A stretch of DNA of 64,000 nucleotides from Linepithema humile (lineage: Eukaryota > Arthropoda > Insecta > Hymenoptera > Formicidae), in assembly GCF_040581485.1 (NCBI RefSeq), contig NC_090128.1, positions 9,734,001-9,798,000 on the forward strand. Direction: 5' to 3'. Within the stretch, counting starts at the first letter, position 1. Each line of letters opens with the position of its first letter. This document shows, piece after piece, positions 13,020 through 26,200 of this stretch. Position numbers and translations under genes: made by a program. The notes beneath the pieces were generated by a model, which did not search any database, had not been told where the DNA came from, and saw only the letters and a program-made list of their open reading frames with translations.

Positions 13020-14067
13020 CGATGCGGCGGTTGAATCGCCCTCTCCATACACCGGGTGGGATTGCGGCACCGGGCGACGAGTCGCTCGCTCCGCCTCGCG
13101 AGTAATTTACTGTTATTGGTCGAATTATGCCACGGTCGAATGCATATTTATGCGGTTAATTATAATTTATGATAAAGCGCCGCCGTCGTGAACGACGAGA
13201 AATCGGGCGTGCGACGTGTGGGCCGTCCGTGGGCTTCGTTCTCCGAGTGTGACCCTCTTCTCCTCATCGTGGAAAGTGACGGTTCACGCGTAGTGTGCGC
13301 GTATCTCGAGATCACTTTTTGCGCCGTCGACGAGATTATAACGCCGCGGCGGATCTTGATATTCGACTTTTCGCTCGAATAACGACACGTTAATCGCATT
13401 GGAAGGAGAAGCCAAAGAATAATAGCGGCGGCTTATTATCGCTCTTTGGTTCGAGAACATGCGCTATCATTACTCTTCGGTAAACCATTTACTGCCCGAG
13501 TAAAGTATACAGAACTAACCGAAAGCTCTCGCGAACGTCTGTAAATCAGGGCAGATTTATAGATGGAAGAAAACAAGTGTTTATCACACTCTCGCGCGTG
13601 AAAAAAGTTGTTACATGCGAAAAGAAAATATTGGATGAATTTGTATGATTATTTATTAATAATAAACAACCGTTCTCTCGGAAACTAACGAGCGCGGAAC
13701 ATCGAAAATAAGATTTTCCACAAACAACTTACTATTTAATTAACGTGTTACTTGCTACTTAATTCGCATGGGGGATTCTCTAACCTGCAATTTTCCAAAC
13801 AAACGCGCCGGGATCGTGGGGAGATCGGGGCGTCGGTGCAGTAAAGAGGGCGAATTCACGACACGCATCGAAACAGCGGGACAAGGCCGCCACGCGCGTT
13901 TCCGCCGCTTTTCCGCGGATTATCCCGTCGGTACGTCCGAGCCGCGATAAAATCTTTTTTCCGCCAGCATTTTTTATTACATCTCGGATGATATTGCGCA
14001 GGTGGGCGCGTCTTATCGCTCTTATCGCGCGCAATAAAGATAGGCGCGTCGCGATGCATATCCGTGC

Positions 14068-14069
14068 CG

Positions 14070-14106
<37 letters not shown>

Positions 14107-14112
14107 ACGCCG
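14068..14112. repeat. (CCG)n microsatellite
   Basis: About twelve CCG units, then two CCGACG variants. All frames through it are homopolymeric (Arg, Ala or Gly) and not credible proteins. Confidence 0.92.
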
Positions 14113-16285
14113 ACGTGTTGCGTTCTCCGTGCCGGTAATGACGCGCGCCGATGGACAACGGGCAAATGAACGTTTTGGATAATTAAGTTCGGCATCTCAA
14201 TCGCGATTTCACGAGCCGACGTTTCTCGCTCTCCTTGCTCTCGGCTGTGGCACCGTTGCGCCAATGTGCGTGATGAAAAACCGGCACCGACGGTACGACC
14301 GCGATCGCGATATTGCGTCCGGAAATTTGTAGATTTTTCCGTTACGCGTCGTATAAATTAATAAAACAGTTTGTGCGAGAACAGTTATGCGACGACAGTG
14401 TCTTGTGCATCGACAATTAATTGTTTATCGTTAAAAGAATATTTATAATTTCGCGATCACGCCAGCTTGTCCATAGATTTTATTTCTTTCGATTTATTAT
14501 AACGAAGAAAAATACAATTGGGTCGCTCATAACTCACATGGCATTTCGGGGCCATCGGATTGTAATCGAATCTATTAAGTGTAATTGAATTCGCAATAAA
14601 TCCTGCCGAATTTCGGGGGCCGATCGATTATTCATAGCCGATCTGAGTGAACGCAAGCGCATTTCAGCTTATAACTTGAAATAAATCTAATCGCGTTAAG
14701 CCTTTGTTTTCTTGAATAATATAATCACATAGGCACAATGTGCGTATATTGCAAATTATCATAAAACATGCATAAAACTTAATCCACGAGCGGTTGTTTA
14801 ATTTATATACATTAATATCTATTTTGATTGATAGAGCGAGATGAAATTTGTTCAGAAATGAAAAAGAGAGAATGTTATTAAATAGAATTCATGAAAAAAC
14901 ATTTTTTAATACACATTCCGACGATAATACAAATGGCGGTACACGGCGGTATACCGATGCGAAATCCGTTTTTCATTTACTCGTATAATCAGTCGAAAGT
15001 TAAACTAGGCAGCCCCGTTGTTTAGCGCAAAATGCCGGCTGCTCTCTCGCGGATCTCGAGAGCATCGCGACTCGACCGTAAAATTCTATCTCGCGTGATT
15101 ATGCGCGCGCGCAGCCTTCCGTCCGTGCCCACCGCCGCGACGGAAATATGTTCGAAAGATAATGCGTTTAGTTGCTTCAATGACGATTAATTGCTCGCGC
15201 CGAGCAGGGGCGGGCCGCGCGCGAACGTAAACGCGCGATAAATTCGACCGAAAATACCGTAGAATGGGGTGAATAGGATCACTTCAAAATTGGAAGGTTA
15301 ATATTGCCGCGTTAATTTCTTTTCAATCGATGACCCGATATATTGGAGGTCTAATCTTATTAGCCATTGAAATTTGATGTCTATGTATTATATATAAGAT
15401 TTATTATATTTTAATTAATTTTATTTGAATATATTAACCCAAAAGAGAAATTTTTTAATCGTATAAAAGAACTTGAATTCATTGAACTTTACAAAAATAA
15501 CAAGTACAAGCACAAATTATTATCGTATATCAAATAAGTAATCATTGTTAGAGCGAGTAAAATTGTCTTTTTATTTTTACCTGCGTTATGAACAAAAGTG
15601 TGGACACTGGAAAATAGTTTTATTGAAAAACCGTCATTTAGCTACTGCAAATGTACTTGATTGTAGTATTGCGTATTTGATCAATATGAAATAAAAGTTG
15701 CAAGAATAATACATTCATGAGTTCATAAATATAGTAAAAATACATGTTTTACATTCTCTAAATAAAAAATAGTAAAAAAATTCGACATTTAACGTTCTAA
15801 CGTAGTATTTTGGCTTTGTTCGCGATCAGATTCGCGGTCAATTTTACAATGAACGACGCACAGCGATGGACAGTGAACAGATCAGTGCGTGTACCTAATT
15901 AATGCCATGATCTTGCTTCTCGAAACGTCACTGCACGCCGATGCAGCCGCGGGTGCCTGTCAGTTCACCTGTCATCGTTAGGCGAAGAAAATCGCCGCGA
16001 TCGTGCGGAGCTTCCGGTCCGACATGTTAATGCAGTTATCCGTGAATTAGCATGAAACTGCAGTGAACTGTTCGAAAGTGTTTCAGAATAGATTGCGAAT
16101 GGTTACTGCACAAGTTAATGTCGATCTACGCATCTCGGCATTTTTTCTCCTAATTTTTCCCTTTTTTACTTTTCTTTTTGTACTACTTTTTGTTATATTA
16201 AAACATAACATTGCGCGCAATTTAGCCTTCAACATAGTATATATAATATAAAAAAATACAGCTGATTAAAATAAAATTTTAAATT

Positions 16286-16690
16286 TACATTTTATTATAT
16301 TTAATTCAATAAGCCTTACATTAACAATTATATCTATGTAATTATCTACAAATATTGACAATAAAAGAATTATTGTTAAATTTATGATGAAGGAAGAACT
16401 TACACATGTAACATTTTATTCATTTTTATACCTCAGAATGTTTTAGAATCTAATATCATATCATTTGGTAGACCTAGAACTTTACTGCGACGCATTAAAA
16501 TCTTATATTTTGAAGAAAGAAATGGTCGGAAATGTTAAAATGTACATTTTATTCAGTTTTATGCCTTATAATGTTATATGATAACATTTCTTACATTAGA
16601 ACTTTAAAATGTACATTTTCTTTATTGTTATGTATTGAAATCTTACATTTTAAATAAAGGATTGGTCTAGAATTCTAAAATACAAGACTA
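16286..16690. repeat. Decayed tandem duplication, unit about 125-138 bp
   Basis: ACATTTTATT starts at 16286, at 16411 and, as part of ACATTTTATTCA, at 16544, giving spacings of 125 and 133. After each start a similar phrase follows (ATACCTCAGAATGTT near 16430, ATGCCTTATAATGTT near 16561). A second phrase, ATTAAAATCTTATATTTTGA near 16494, recurs as ATTGAAATCTTACATTTTAA near 16632, a spacing of 138. Copies have drifted by substitutions and small indels. The surrounding DNA is very AT-rich, so part of the similarity is compositional. Confidence 0.5.
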
Positions 16691-17581
16691 ATTTAAGCAA
16701 TGTTATGTTTTAGTATTATATATTTTACATTTACTGAATCATATGGCAATAAAGCAGTAAAAAAAGCAAATGAAAGACAGAGATATCATACAATGATAAA
16801 TTTAATATCGATAGATAATATAAAATTTTAGCGCTAATATAATAACGTCAAACAGAAAAAAGCATCATTTCTATAGATGAAATAACAGCATTGTATAACT
16901 TCGGATATATATATTCTTGCCTTGATAATAGAATAAAATAAATACATGAAAAGTAGTTGAAATATTAAGAAATATGAAAATCAAAGTTGGAGCGTCGCGG
17001 GATTATAATAGCTTGACGACCGCGTTTAATATTAAATGTAGATTACTAATACAGGCCAAGCAGAAAAAGAATTTGGAACATTTCTGAGATAAAGTTTGCA
17101 CGAGCTATAAAAATACGATCTGATAAAATCCATATTGTTGCCATATGCAACAACAAGAAGCGCGCACCTGCATTCGTTGCTGAAACATAGCGGAAAGAAT
17201 TCTGATTCATTCAGACGTTTGGACGCAATTACGCCCGACGATTAGCGAGGAAACGAATGAAACGCCGTTGACGTTTAAACCGTCACGCGCATTGTAGGCG
17301 CAAGAATGATGCCGCGCAATTCATCGACCTGAATTCTCGAACGCGAATTTCGCATCATTTCGCGAGAAGTCGTGCCTGCCTACCTGGCAGTAAACTGACA
17401 CATCTAATTAACGCTCATTTTTCTCTCCGGAAGTCGAGAGAGTACACACGCGTCTCGGGATGATTATCGTCGAAAAAGGGGTAAAAGAGACCCGTGCGTG
17501 CGTGCGGCTCTTCACGCGGAAAAGCATGGAAACTTGTGTATAACGCAAAAACATATGATAAACATATATCCGAGCGCGAGC

Positions 17582-17613
17582 GAGGCGTGAGAAGGGGAGG
17601 CGTGAGAAGGGGA
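17582..17613. repeat. Perfect 15-bp tandem duplication
   Basis: The unit GAGGCGTGAGAAGGG is present twice in a row and the start of a third copy (GAGGC) follows. Confidence 0.6.
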
Positions 17614-18240
17614 GGCTGAGGGGGACCCAAAAAGCGCGGCTGCAGCAGCTCACGCATAATGGAGTTTTCACATTTTCGCCTGTGAATGGCATCGCGCATC
17701 GCTGAATCGCGTAAATGGGGAGCGCAGCGCGGTGACGACAGTATCAATCGCTGCAACTGCTGCATCCGCAGTAACAACGAGCGCACGACGATGACACGAT
17801 GAAGAGTTACTCGCGGCTTTCTTGCGAGTCGAATTAACGACGCCGCGCGAAATTAATGCGCAAGCGTGCAATCGTTTTTGCGACTATTTACACGCACCAA
17901 CTTTTTACTTTTATTTCGTCGTAAAGTCTTCAATTTTTAGAATTTTCCCTCGCGGGAGGTCGATCCCGATTCTTCAGTTGTTTTTTTTGCCGTGCGATCT
18001 CGTCTTCAATTTTTATAATTATGCTGCGGAATATCGATTTTATGCCGTTTCCCTAAAGTCTCGCCGATACCTGATTTCATATCGTGTGGAGAGATTACGA
18101 CGAACTGTACAATGCGCTTTTTCTTACATTATTTTAATATTTTTCATATTTATAATTTTATAAATTAACGATTTTTAGTCTTTAACATTTTATGATGTAA
18201 AAGAGTCGTCGAACCTTGAATAAAAATACTCCTCTACTAA

Positions 18241-18315
18241 TAAATTCACTTCTATATAAATTCTGCATAAATTCTGCATAAATTCACTTCTACATAAATT
18301 CCTTCTACATAAGTT
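18241..18315. repeat. Short interspersed TTCTRCATAAATTC tandem repeats
   Basis: Several short units close to TTCTGCATAAA and TTCTACATAAATTC follow one another, including two adjacent copies of TTCTGCATAAA. Spacing is irregular (11 to 25 bp). Confidence 0.5.
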
Positions 18316-18621
18316 TGCGACAGGTATATGAAAAAAACAAAACACAAAGCACACACAGTGTAGTTTCTCAAAACTTGAAATTACAGGCCATTTCTCTTCC
18401 AGTTGCGTTCGGAAACTTATGGACGGTAAATTTGAATTTGCACTTTAACTTCTCCGGTACGCATCGTACACACAAATCGAGAACTACCTCGTAATTTAAT
18501 TTTATCCGTAATTTTCGTTTTTATACGGGCGGTTTGCAAGAAATTCAAATTAGATTATATTTTAAAATATTCATTTTGAAATTAAAGTATTTATGCTGAC
18601 AACTGCAAAGAAGTATGCACG

Positions 18622-19208
18622 TTGCTATTCATACACGCAAGACCTAAATCTAAGTTAAGTGACTTTTTGCGACAACCTGCGTTTTTCCACAGTGTCCTTC
18701 ACTTCATTTACTATATAGACTTTAATGAATTCTTATATCCAGATGAATACCGTTATCGCATAAATTTCTCGAAAACACGAGATTCGGAGGTTTGTGTTGC
18801 AATTAATTGTAACGTTAAAAATCCACACAAGAACGCGCGTCGCATAAAACACGGCCACTGTTTCCGCGACATAATAATGATAATAAGGAGCGACGCAATA
18901 AATTCTCCCGGCGGCGAGATATTTCTAAACTATCCCGCATACCTGCTACGTAGATCGCGCGCACACATGCACACACACTCCCGCCACGGAAAGTTCGTAA
19001 GACGGCACCGTAAGCTACGTATCTTACGGTCGTTCCTTAATATCCCTGAAAGGCGAACAGCGACGGTAAATCGCAGGGGTGTACGACGAGGCCGTGTGCT
19101 GGGGGAGAGAGTCAAGGGGGATGAGACAGCGAGAGGAGGATCTCGTTCGCGGGAGGGGGAAACGGGGTACAAACGCACCCTCGTAACCTCTTCCTTCTTC
19201 CCGGGTTC

Positions 19209-19258
<50 letters not shown>

Positions 19259-19326
19259 TTCGCGCTCTCTCTCTCTCTGTCTCTCTTTCCCTCCATCTCT
19301 CTTTCTCTCTCTGTCCCTATCGGTAA
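18622..19326 (+). other. Longest open reading frame in the window, product not recognised
   Basis: This frame has 234 codons. The first ~110 residues come from non-repetitive, moderately AT-rich DNA, where an open run this long is less expected. They contain aromatic-rich text such as FHSVLHFIYYIDFNEF and no known motif. The next ~80 residues are arginine-rich, and the last ~45 are an LS repeat encoded by the (TC)n array at 19207-19317. The frame ends at TAA (19324-19326), which lies inside GTAAGCG, a good donor-like sequence beginning at 19323. No signal peptide, catalytic motif or family is recognisable. The repeat-encoded tail argues against a real protein, and the overlapping minus frames also run into the repeat. 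Confidence 0.12.
19207..19317. repeat. (TC)n microsatellite, long
   Basis: A pure run of about 40 nt ends near 19255, followed by a second interrupted CT-rich block to 19317. It forms the 3' end of the open frame at 18622-19326. Confidence 0.92.
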
Positions 19327-20933
19327 GCGTCATCTAATACCATTTGCATTTATATTAAAATATTAATATAGCGCGCGCCCGCGTCTTGCCCAAGAAAGCT
19401 GCCTCGCCGCGCCGACGATTATATTTAAATGGAAGGCAAACGTTGGACGGCGAGCATTAGCTCGGAGCGACTCGCCGCGAGAAACGGCTTTGCGACTCGC
19501 CCCGATCGAGAGTGGTTGGTTGCCGCGAGGTTAAAAGCATCTGTTTTAAAATCAATTTCCGATTACTTCGGCGCGTTTTCACTCTCGTAAGTTTCTTATT
19601 AAATATAATTGTGCGCAAGTACACAAGTCCGGAATATATAGATTTATTATTCTTGCCTATTTTTCAAGGATAATATAAATAGCTGTGAATTTAGTTGTTG
19701 AAATTCCCCGTACAAATGATCTAAATCTCCATAATAAAAATAAAAGGACGATAAAATAAATCTTTCGAGTCAAGCGGGGAAAATACAATAATGCCATCTC
19801 GTATCTCGTATAGAGATAAATGGATTTTTGGAAAAGATAGTCGTAATCTTCGTAAATCAACTCAAACGCAGATTTTGTAAAAAAAATTATTATTATTTTA
19901 TCTATAAAATTACGTTAATTTTTATGGCCGTCATATATTGCAGCACATTTTTTTTCAAACTAATTCTGTATTAACGTTTTACCTTTATCATGAAAAATTC
20001 TCGACTTCTTTCCGTCTTTCCGCGCATCGACGCATACAGAGATCGCGTCGCGACAATGAAGAATTCACAGCAGCAGCGACGTGGAATCCCGACGCCGTGA
20101 GCGATACGTGCCGGCGAAAGAAGCTTATAACGACTCTCTTAGTCTAAGTATCCATCAGAGCCCGTTATTAATCGCCTTCGTAAGAAGCGACGGCGGAAGC
20201 GGGGAGGGACTCACGTGAAGGAAAAAGAGCGCGTGTCGTGCCGCGCAGACATTAATTCGCCCGAAGAAAGGAACGTACTTGCATACGCGCAACTACATCC
20301 CCATCACGTCACTTTTGACTGCGAGTTAGGCCACACTGGAAGTCAGTTTCACCGGCATACATATTCATAAATAAGATACCTTTCGGTTTTTACTTCACTC
20401 AGATCGCCCACCCCTCCCGCAATTCCTCCCCTTCCCGTGGACTTAATTTTTCCTCTCCAAATAGAAACTTCCCTTCGTTCTGCTGTCGACGCGAGAGGGG
20501 AAGGAAAAAGAGGCCGGCCGGCGTACGAAGAAAGCGGGTCGCATTTGCATGGAATCTCGTCCGCGAATTCACCCCTCCTCCTGCCGCCACGTAATTAAGA
20601 CATCCGTTAATTAGTACACGAATCGAAATACGCGTTGTCCGATAAGAGTCGCCGTACGTGCCGCTCGCAGAGATAAACGGGCGTTTTTCATTCCCGGTCA
20701 CCCCGGACTCGGTCGGAGGGGAGTGATTTAACCGGGCGCGGTGATAAATAATCGAAACGGCGTCCGAAGGACGCCGAATAAATCGCGCGACTGCAGCAGA
20801 AAACGCGATCGCAAGACGGAAATGGTAACAATCGTACGTTTTATCGTACGCTTCAAGATTACATTCTATTCGAACGCCCATCCATCACCGGGGAGGAAAA
20901 ATTTTCCATTAACGGAGATATAGAAAGGAAAGA

Positions 20934-20973
20934 AAGAGAAAGAGAGGGAGAAAGAGAGAGAGAGAGAGAGAGG
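20934..20973. repeat. (GA)n microsatellite
   Basis: GAAA/GAGA-rich start, then a pure GA run of about 20 nt. Confidence 0.88.
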
Positions 20974-21107
20974 GCGCACCGTGACGTGTCGTCGTATAAC
21001 ATTATAGAGCCGTACACTTGTAAATGCTTACAATAAGTATAAGTTACGACACCGGATGGATCGTAACGTCGACCGAATCGAATGGATCGACTCGCCAAGG
21101 TAACGTT

Positions 21108-21150
21108 TCTTTCTTCTTTTTTTGTTTTTTCTTTTTTTTTTTTTTTTTTT
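21108..21150. repeat. Poly-T / T-rich tract
   Basis: T-rich run with single C and G interruptions and a final pure T stretch of 19. Confidence 0.85.
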
Positions 21151-22184
21151 CTTAATTTTGCAATAAATTATTTCGCCGTCTTGACGGCTAAGATTGCCGC
21201 TGTTATATATTATGCTGTGACGTAGAAAAAAATTCTTATTTATATTATGCATTAACTACCTGGTCGGTAGTTCCGAGCCTCATTAAAAGTCATAACTTCT
21301 AATGAATAATAAACATCGTTCTCTCCCGAGACGAACGCGCACTTTATATTTACATTAATAATAGCCGAGCGTAATGCAAAAAACTTATGTTGTCTCATTC
21401 GGACTATTCTTCCGCGGGAAGCGGGTAACTTCGGCGCGGCGGGGCCCGATCGATGGATTTTTCCCAGCAGGGAAACGCGGGAAAAAGAGTGTTTTCCCGT
21501 GCATTACGTTTTTCTCCCCGGCACGACGTCCGCGGGGCGATCGTTTATTTTTTAATTTTCCTTTTGTTTGCCTTTCGACGCGCTTCAAATCCGCGCGACT
21601 ATAACGACGTCGTGTTGCAGTCGCTGGCTCTCGATCGCCGAACTATCGAGCGTGAAATCCGATCGTGTCGCGTGGTTTTTCGCTTTCTGCTTTTTAATTT
21701 CTTCCCGGTAACGGCGAGTCGTGTTTCCCCCCTCTCTGTAAAACGCCGGATGGCGTTTTTCTCCGCGTTTTGTTTGCCGGTGCAGCTCTCTGTTTTATCA
21801 TTACTACTTCGTGCAAATTTATTTATACTTGATCGTATGCGAAGCTACATCCGACACGCTGTCATGCAACCGTTTTATTAATAATGGTGTCTTATTTTAC
21901 ATTTGTTTTTGCACGCTCGACATGATTAGAGCTTATTCCTCGACATGATTAGCGCTATTCCGGAAAAATATTTTATTACCAGATTCTGTAACTCATCAAA
22001 ATGATTTTGTCACTTAAATATATTCAAGTAATATAATACTGTATTTTTTCAGAAAATTATTATTATTTTCAGCACAATTAAATTGCAGTTTTATCGCGCA
22101 TTATATTTTATTTCTTTTTCTATATCATTTTTCGAAATGTTTGCAACATCAGTCGCGAGGGTGACTTTTAAAATACAAAAGGGG

Positions 22185-22204
22185 GACGCGGGGGGGGGGG
22201 GGGG
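22185..22204. repeat. Poly-G run
   Basis: Fourteen G in a row (22191-22204) after GGGGGACGC. Confidence 0.9.
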
Positions 22205-22979
22205 CCACAGCTTCCTATTTCCCACACACGCTCGACCTTCGCGCTCCTCCGCATATCAGATAAGACCTTCCTATTAATCCTCCTAATTATTAGATAAATT
22301 AACATTTCTAATTATCGTTCTCGCTTCCATTCCTCCGTACTTAACATTTATTGCCCGCGGTCGAGTTGGTACCTCGTTAGGGAGTTCGGACAGACGGCAC
22401 AATAATAATTATTGGTCTGTCTCGCTTTTTACTTGCTGCTCCGACCGCGCGCAGCGCAACGCAAAACGGCAACAGCTATTATCGCTCTTTTTACTTATTA
22501 TCCAAGCCGGAGATAACTTTAATGCGAAAAATTATCATAGAATGCAACGTGCGCGCGCTTCCTCTCCGCGGACGCGGTGACGATGAATTGTATAATAATA
22601 GACGACCTCGTCATTATCGCTGTGCCATGCAAAGCTTGTTTTTATCCATCGAGAATCCCTCGATATCTTTATATATTTATACAATCGTTTATACATTTGT
22701 GCTATACAATTATCGTCATTATAATTATGAAGACACAGCGTGTATTTGCGATCCTTTTTTTACGGTCGATCGACGCGATTTTTGCCGAACGCCGTGACGC
22801 AAATTGCGCAAGATTGAACTTAAGTGGAGCTTAAAATTAAATCAATTGATGCATACTAATTAAGAAGACGCTTGGAATTGTTTTTCTCCGATTTTAATGA
22901 GTTCCATGTATGGAATAGTTCGTGGAATTCGAAGTAATGGAATCTAGAATTCGAGACGGCTTTTTCAAGTTGACTCGAC

Positions 22980-23215
22980 ATCTCGAATAATGTTGGAATT
23001 AACGGAAAAATATATGAAGGAACATAAGTTTAAAGAGAAATTAATTTAATATTTGTTATTCTCGCTAAAGTTGTAAAGTTGAAATTATCTCGATTTATTC
23101 GATTCCGAATAACATCGCCGAAATCGAATGAAAAATAAACGAGGAAGCATAAAATTAAAAAGAGATTAATTTAATATTTGTCATTGTTTGTTGGTCTCGC
23201 TGAAGTTTTAAAGAA
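22980..23215. repeat. Diverged two-copy direct duplication, offset about 125 bp
   Basis: Copy 1 covers about 22980-23080 and copy 2 about 23101-23215. Both have the order CGAATAA, GAAAAATA, GA(G)GAA(G/C)ATAA, AGAGA, then an identical 17-mer ATTAATTTAATATTTGT at 23040-23056 and 23165-23181, and finally CTCGCT(A/G)AAGTT followed by TAAAG. Copy 2 has a small insertion (TGTTTGTTGG) after the 17-mer. The order of several matched blocks makes coincidence unlikely. Confidence 0.6.
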
Positions 23216-26200
23216 CATTGCACTCCGCGCGACAAATAGTTTGAGGTATCGTAAACGCATCTCGACGCGCTATCGCCGCTGTCATCTGTGCGCCATCATT
23301 ATCAACTTCCGATAAAATAATAATATTCTCGCATGTCTTCCACCGCGCGCATCGAACGGGCGTTCTACACACCGCCGCGATTTTATCTGCGACGTGTGTG
23401 TCTCTGCATCGCGATGCGGCTAACGCGATGCAGCACGCGTTTATTTACATAATGCACGCCGACCGCGGCAACGTAAACCAGATTCTAATATAGATTGCTC
23501 GCTATTCCGAGTCAATTAATGCGCACCGCGATATTAAGAATCGCGGCGAAACGAGGCGTGGCATTATCATGCGAGTATCATTCTCACTTGTACACGGTGA
23601 CTTAACACTCCGGCCGACTCGTATTTTTCTTTTTTTTCCTCTCCCACTATAATTCCTCTCCAACGGTGCCGCAATTATCATCACGCTTTAGGCGCGTCGC
23701 TCGCATAAGGGAAAAGAGATTGACGTATGTGTATGCAGTACCATCTCCCTTTCAAACGAGCGGAATAAATTGCTCGCACACTTCCCGGAATACCGCCTTC
23801 GAATTGAATAAAAACATTAGGCGAGGTAATAATAATGATTCCTTCGCGTGTTACTTCAGCTTAACCCTCCCGGAATTAAATATTCCACACCTAAATCTTG
23901 TTTCTCTTTAATCTCCGTTCGTTCACAAGCATATTAAAAAGTGTGGTGTTTGCAAGTTGAGAATTTTCTCACTGTAGGGTCATTATAGATACCATCGGAA
24001 TTTTTATAAACAAGGATGTTATAATGTTCTATTTTTCGAAAGAAGATCTTTGCAAATCTTGGAAAAAGAAAGACAAAACTCTTAGATTTCTTGAAAAATT
24101 CTCACATAATATTAAGTGTTACTTTGTAAAATTCTGATTGCGAAAACGCATATCTATCCTCGTTTTTTTCAGCGCGATTCGCGATTCCGTTCCATTTACC
24201 AGCCGACAAGGAGACCTCGCACCTACGATGCTGAAGAGTCGCGCCGAGATGAAATGAGGCGCGTCAGGTGCATTAATGCGTCGGCGCGCGTCGGACGCGA
24301 GTGTCTCTTTCTCTTTCCCTCCCGTCGGAAGAGGAGTAAACTCCCCGAAGACTCCTCATACATCTTGATGCCCGCAATCATGTCTTTGTCATGCTAACTC
24401 GTGGCTCCTATTATCGGCCAGATATGCAATGATCCGGCATATTTTCCACTTAATTGCATCTCCGTATTCGTCGCCGTGCGCGCATCGGTTTGTAGCGACG
24501 CGTCATTAATGCGAACGTTACGCCGGCTTTCGCGAGCCCAAATTCATTCAACGCCGAAAATCGGAAATTCAAAGCGGATCATTGCAATCGTTCTAATGAC
24601 GTGATTCTTGCACGTTTGTTACATAGTCGTCACGCTTTCGCCACTGTCTGACCTTGTTAAACTGGAAGTCGTTCACCCTGACTTAATTTAGGCCTTTGAG
24701 CATTTTTAATTTATTCATCACTTTATAAGAACCTGCCGAAGCTAACGGCATCTCATAATTTACTTTTATTTATAGCCGCTATTTACAATCGATAAAGTAT
24801 AGACGTCAAAATGGGTTTTATCTTTAGAAACAAATTTCTAGAATCTGCAAAAAGTAACGAATCAGTTTTCCAATGGTAATCATTATGAAGAAATTGTCAG
24901 AAATAATGTCGAATGTAGAATAGACAGAAGTGCATACGAGACGGAGACGCGCGACTCGGATAAATTCGACATTCGCGAAGAAGTGACTGTAATAGTGAGT
25001 GTAATTCCAGCGGGAAAAGCGCAAAATTGTTTCGGAGGAGCGCGGAGGAGCGAAAGGTACTGTCGAAAGGACGCGAGCTTCATTTCCTGATTTCCTCGAC
25101 GAGGCTCGCATTATTTCCGGGGCACGCGGAAACTGAGCTTTAATTCCCCGGCCGCTCTCGATATCGCCGTCGTCGGCAAACGATCATACACGCGCTCGAG
25201 GAGAGGGACACATGCATACCACGGCTGGGCGAACTTCCGCGCGCGTTTTCGCGCGTCTTTTCGCAACCCCGACGACGCCATCGCGCTTTCCTTGGCACCC
25301 TCCGTCGACGACTAATTGACGCAGGGTGGAGAACCAAGATGGCCGACCTATTACACTTTCAATCTCGCGTCTTCCCCCGCGTACCCCGGAGGCAGCAGTC
25401 GGGGCAAGCTAGAGAGCTGTCGAAAATAAATATGTCTGCGCCCCCTTCTTCAATCCTCGAGTAAGATTTACGAGGGTGACAAAATCGCGTCTTTCAACAC
25501 AGACTTCTTTATTTATTATATATCCATTTTTATCTGCCGAGCGTTATTATATTTTATACATCTACATAATAATGTCCGATTATATAATTATATCGCGCGG
25601 AATAAAAGGAATAGCATCTTCGGTTATTTTATTTTATTTTTTTTTTCTCGTAGCATAATCTTTTATTTATCCAAATAAAGAAGAAAATGAGGAAAAATGC
25701 GCTTGGCGCGCAGGAGGTAGCGCGGAGCAGCAAAGACGCGGGACATAATTCGATTTCTTCACGCGTTCTCTGAATAATTGAGCCGTCCTCCCGGGCGATC
25801 CTTGCGAGGGTGGGACTCCGGCTCCGTTAGAATCCTTAGATGCCGAGAGAAACGCGCCGGTTCGCGCGCGTTACCAACCGCGCGTGCATCTCCGCGTACG
25901 AGCGCGAGCCGCTGCATTATTGAGTGGCGAGTAGTAGTGAGACACGAGTAGCTATTACGAGAATCGCGCCGGAGAATATCTTTCCTCTCGCCGCCTCTCT
26001 CTCTCTCGCTTCTTTCAGACATCTCGTTCGACCACCCCGCCGCACCACCCCACGATCTCTTCTTTCGCCTCCCTCGCACGCGTCATTAAGGTCGTGCATA
26101 TTTATCCGGAATGCCGTGACATTTCTCACCCCGACGGAACTACTGCTCTGCTCCTCGCCGAAAACGACGACGCGCAACCGCGCCGTGTGTTCTCCAGCAG

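Larger units (their letters stand above)
11600..15250. other. Unassigned DNA
   Basis: Mostly CpG-rich unique DNA around the GA tract and the CCG array. Stretches such as 11700-11780 and 14500-14650 carry ATTA cores. Frames of 60-102 codons overlap on both strands without recognisable products. Confidence 0.5.
15250..18620. other. AT-rich DNA, little structure apart from the decayed duplication
   Basis: AT-rich almost throughout 15280-17130 with very few open frames. A GC-richer island lies at 17150-17870 and contains frames of 94 and 123 codons on minus without recognisable motifs. Confidence 0.5.
19330..22980. other. Unassigned DNA
   Basis: GC-rich segments (19370-19510, 20150-20900, 21400-21750) alternate with AT-rich ones. 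The 160-codon minus frame at 20399-20881 and the 142-codon plus frame at 21453-21881 show no motifs. An octamer ATTTGCAT lies at 20543-20550. Confidence 0.5.

Noticed and set aside
15960..15995. Minus-strand CTAAC...GACAG|GTGAAC, ratchet-like
   Set aside because: The CTAAC is only about 10 nt from the AG, too close for a branch point, and the pyrimidine tract is broken.
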